From an uncultured Opitutia bacterium (lineage in GTDB: Bacteria > Verrucomicrobiota > Verrucomicrobiia > Opitutales > Coraliomargaritaceae), in contig CALBPO010000044.1 of assembly GCA_937899295.1 (NCBI GenBank), positions 1-7,722 of the forward strand: a stretch of DNA of 7,722 nucleotides. The letters run 5' to 3'. The position numbers were made by a program, and so were the translations under genes. This document shows, piece by piece, positions 6,807-7,722 of the stretch. Each line of letters begins with the position of its first letter. Positions within the stretch are counted from its first letter, which is position 1. A model generated the notes under the pieces. The model saw only the letters and a list, made by a program, of their open reading frames with translations, had not been told where the DNA came from and ran no database searches.

Positions 6807-7722
6807 CCCCGCATTTATTTATCACCCCCCGATATCAGTCCGCAGGACCATGCGAGCGTAGATGCTGTATTGACTTCTAATTGGGTTGCTCCGGCTGGTC
6901 CTGCACTTGATTTATTCGAGTCGGCAGTCGCTGATCACGCCAATCGCCAGCACGCAGTTGCACTTAACTCAGGTACGGCCGCTCTTCATCTCGCCCTGCA
7001 AATACTAGGCGTTGGTCCGGATGACGCCGTCATTTGCCCCACCCTTACTTTTGCTGCGAGTGCCAACCCAATTTGTTATCTTGGCGCGGAGCCAATTTTT
7101 GTCGATAGTGAGCCACGCACATGGAACATGGATCCAGTTCTCCTGCAGCAGGCTCTCGAGCAAGGTAAGGATATCAAAGCCGTCATCGTCGTACACCTAT
7201 ATGGGCAATGCGCCGAAATGAAAGCGATTCTCTCAATCTGTGAGAAATACAATATACCTGTAGTTGAAGACGCAGCCGAAGCACTCGGTGCAAGCTACTG
7301 CGGAAGACCAGCGGGTTCAATGGGTGCCTATTCCTTCTTCTCTTTTAATGGCAACAAAATCATCACTACTTCTGGCGGTGGTATGTTACTCTCAAACAAT
7401 GGTGAGGGCATCGATCAGGCCCGCTACTTGGCCACTCAAGCTCGTGAAGCCGTAGTCCACTACGAGCACAAAGCAGTCGGCTATAATTATCGCATGAGTA
7501 ATTTACTCGCAGGTCTCGGAAACAGCCAATTAGCCGATCTTCAGCGTCGTATTGATACCCGCCGCGCACATTTCGAGGCCTACCAAGCCGAGCTAGGCAT
7601 GCTACCAGGAATCGAGTTTATGCCTGTCGTGGATCCTAATGCGTCCAACTATTGGCTCACCTGCCTGACTGTAGACAGCGAAACTAGCGGTAGTTCACGC
7701 GAAGAGCTAATGGCTGCGTTGG
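6804..7722 (+). CDS. DegT/DnrJ/EryC1/StrS family sugar aminotransferase (partial, runs off right end)
   Basis: This is a PLP-dependent transaminase of the fold-type I sugar aminotransferase family, which uses glutamate to aminate keto-sugar nucleotides for surface glycans. The first 306 residues are present of a family length of about 370-400, and the frame is open to the window edge. Visible features are the opening PRIYLSPPD (2-10), NWVAPAGPALDLFE (26-39, EpsN/PglE-like wording) and the phosphate-binding NSGTAALHLAL (55-65). They continue with VEDAAEALGA (154-163), whose D156 contacts the PLP ring nitrogen, and FSFNGNKIITTSGGGML (179-195), whose K185 is the Schiff-base lysine. NYRMSNLLAGLG (228-239) follows. 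ATG 6804 gives the usual N-terminus; ATG 6795 is in frame and would add MVI. Neither has a Shine-Dalgarno site. The exact sugar substrate cannot be told. It probably opens a polysaccharide or glycosylation cluster to the right, judging from the family only. Confidence 0.92.
   Translation, partial: MPRIYLSPPDISPQDHASVDAVLTSNWVAPAGPALDLFESAVADHANRQHAVALNSGTAALHLALQILGVGPDDAVICPTLTFAASANPICYLGAEPIFVDSEPRTWNMDPVLLQQALEQGKDIKAVIVVHLYGQCAEMKAILSICEKYNIPVVEDAAEALGASYCGRPAGSMGAYSFFSFNGNKIITTSGGGMLLSNNGEGIDQARYLATQAREAVVHYEHKAVGYNYRMSNLLAGLGNSQLADLQRRIDTRRAHFEAYQAELGMLPGIEFMPVVDPNASNYWLTCLTVDSETSGSSREELMAAL

Noticed and set aside
7366..7569. 67-aa minus-strand ORF inside the aminotransferase
   Set aside because: It lies opposite the conserved PLP-lysine region and is a shadow frame.

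Overview
The window looks like chromosomal DNA of an aquatic or marine bacterium, most plausibly from the Verrucomicrobiota (Opitutae-like) or a neighbouring group. This is inference, not a database result. It rests on the topoisomerase IV A subunit, whose wording resembles the Bacteroidota/Verrucomicrobiota ParC type, on a GTP-type PEP carboxykinase, and on weak use of Shine-Dalgarno sites. No rRNA, tRNA, CRISPR array, transposase or integrase was seen.

Layout. Positions 1-276 are GC-rich and hold no complete normal gene. They contain a 50-residue ORF whose first ~20 residues read like the start of an eukaryotic-type pyridoxal kinase and then change abruptly into unrelated sequence. Positions 345-2503 are a tight two-gene plus-strand unit: a photolyase-like FAD protein, then, 8 bp later, an ADP-ribosylglycohydrolase/J1-crystallin family protein. 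Positions 2572-4647 (minus strand) encode ParC-like topoisomerase IV subunit A, convergent with that unit. A 172-bp AT-rich divergent spacer separates it from pckG (4820-6622, plus strand), a complete GTP-dependent PEP carboxykinase. A palindrome-rich intergenic stretch (6623-6803) follows. The window ends inside a DegT/DnrJ/EryC1/StrS sugar aminotransferase (from 6804), probably the first gene of a surface-polysaccharide cluster.

How the genes relate. Topoisomerase IV and PEP carboxykinase are housekeeping genes with nothing unusual in their catalytic motifs. The two-gene unit at 345-2503 is the part most worth attention. The photolyase-like protein keeps the FAD site and the cyclobutane-dimer contact residues of CPD photolyases. 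However, it starts directly with the FAD-binding domain and appears to carry its alpha/beta domain at the C-terminus, the reverse of the usual order. Its partner has the overall fold signature of the ADP-ribosylglycohydrolase family but lacks several of the usual metal-binding aspartates. Together they suggest an under-described light- or DNA-damage-related module whose chemistry cannot be settled from sequence alone.
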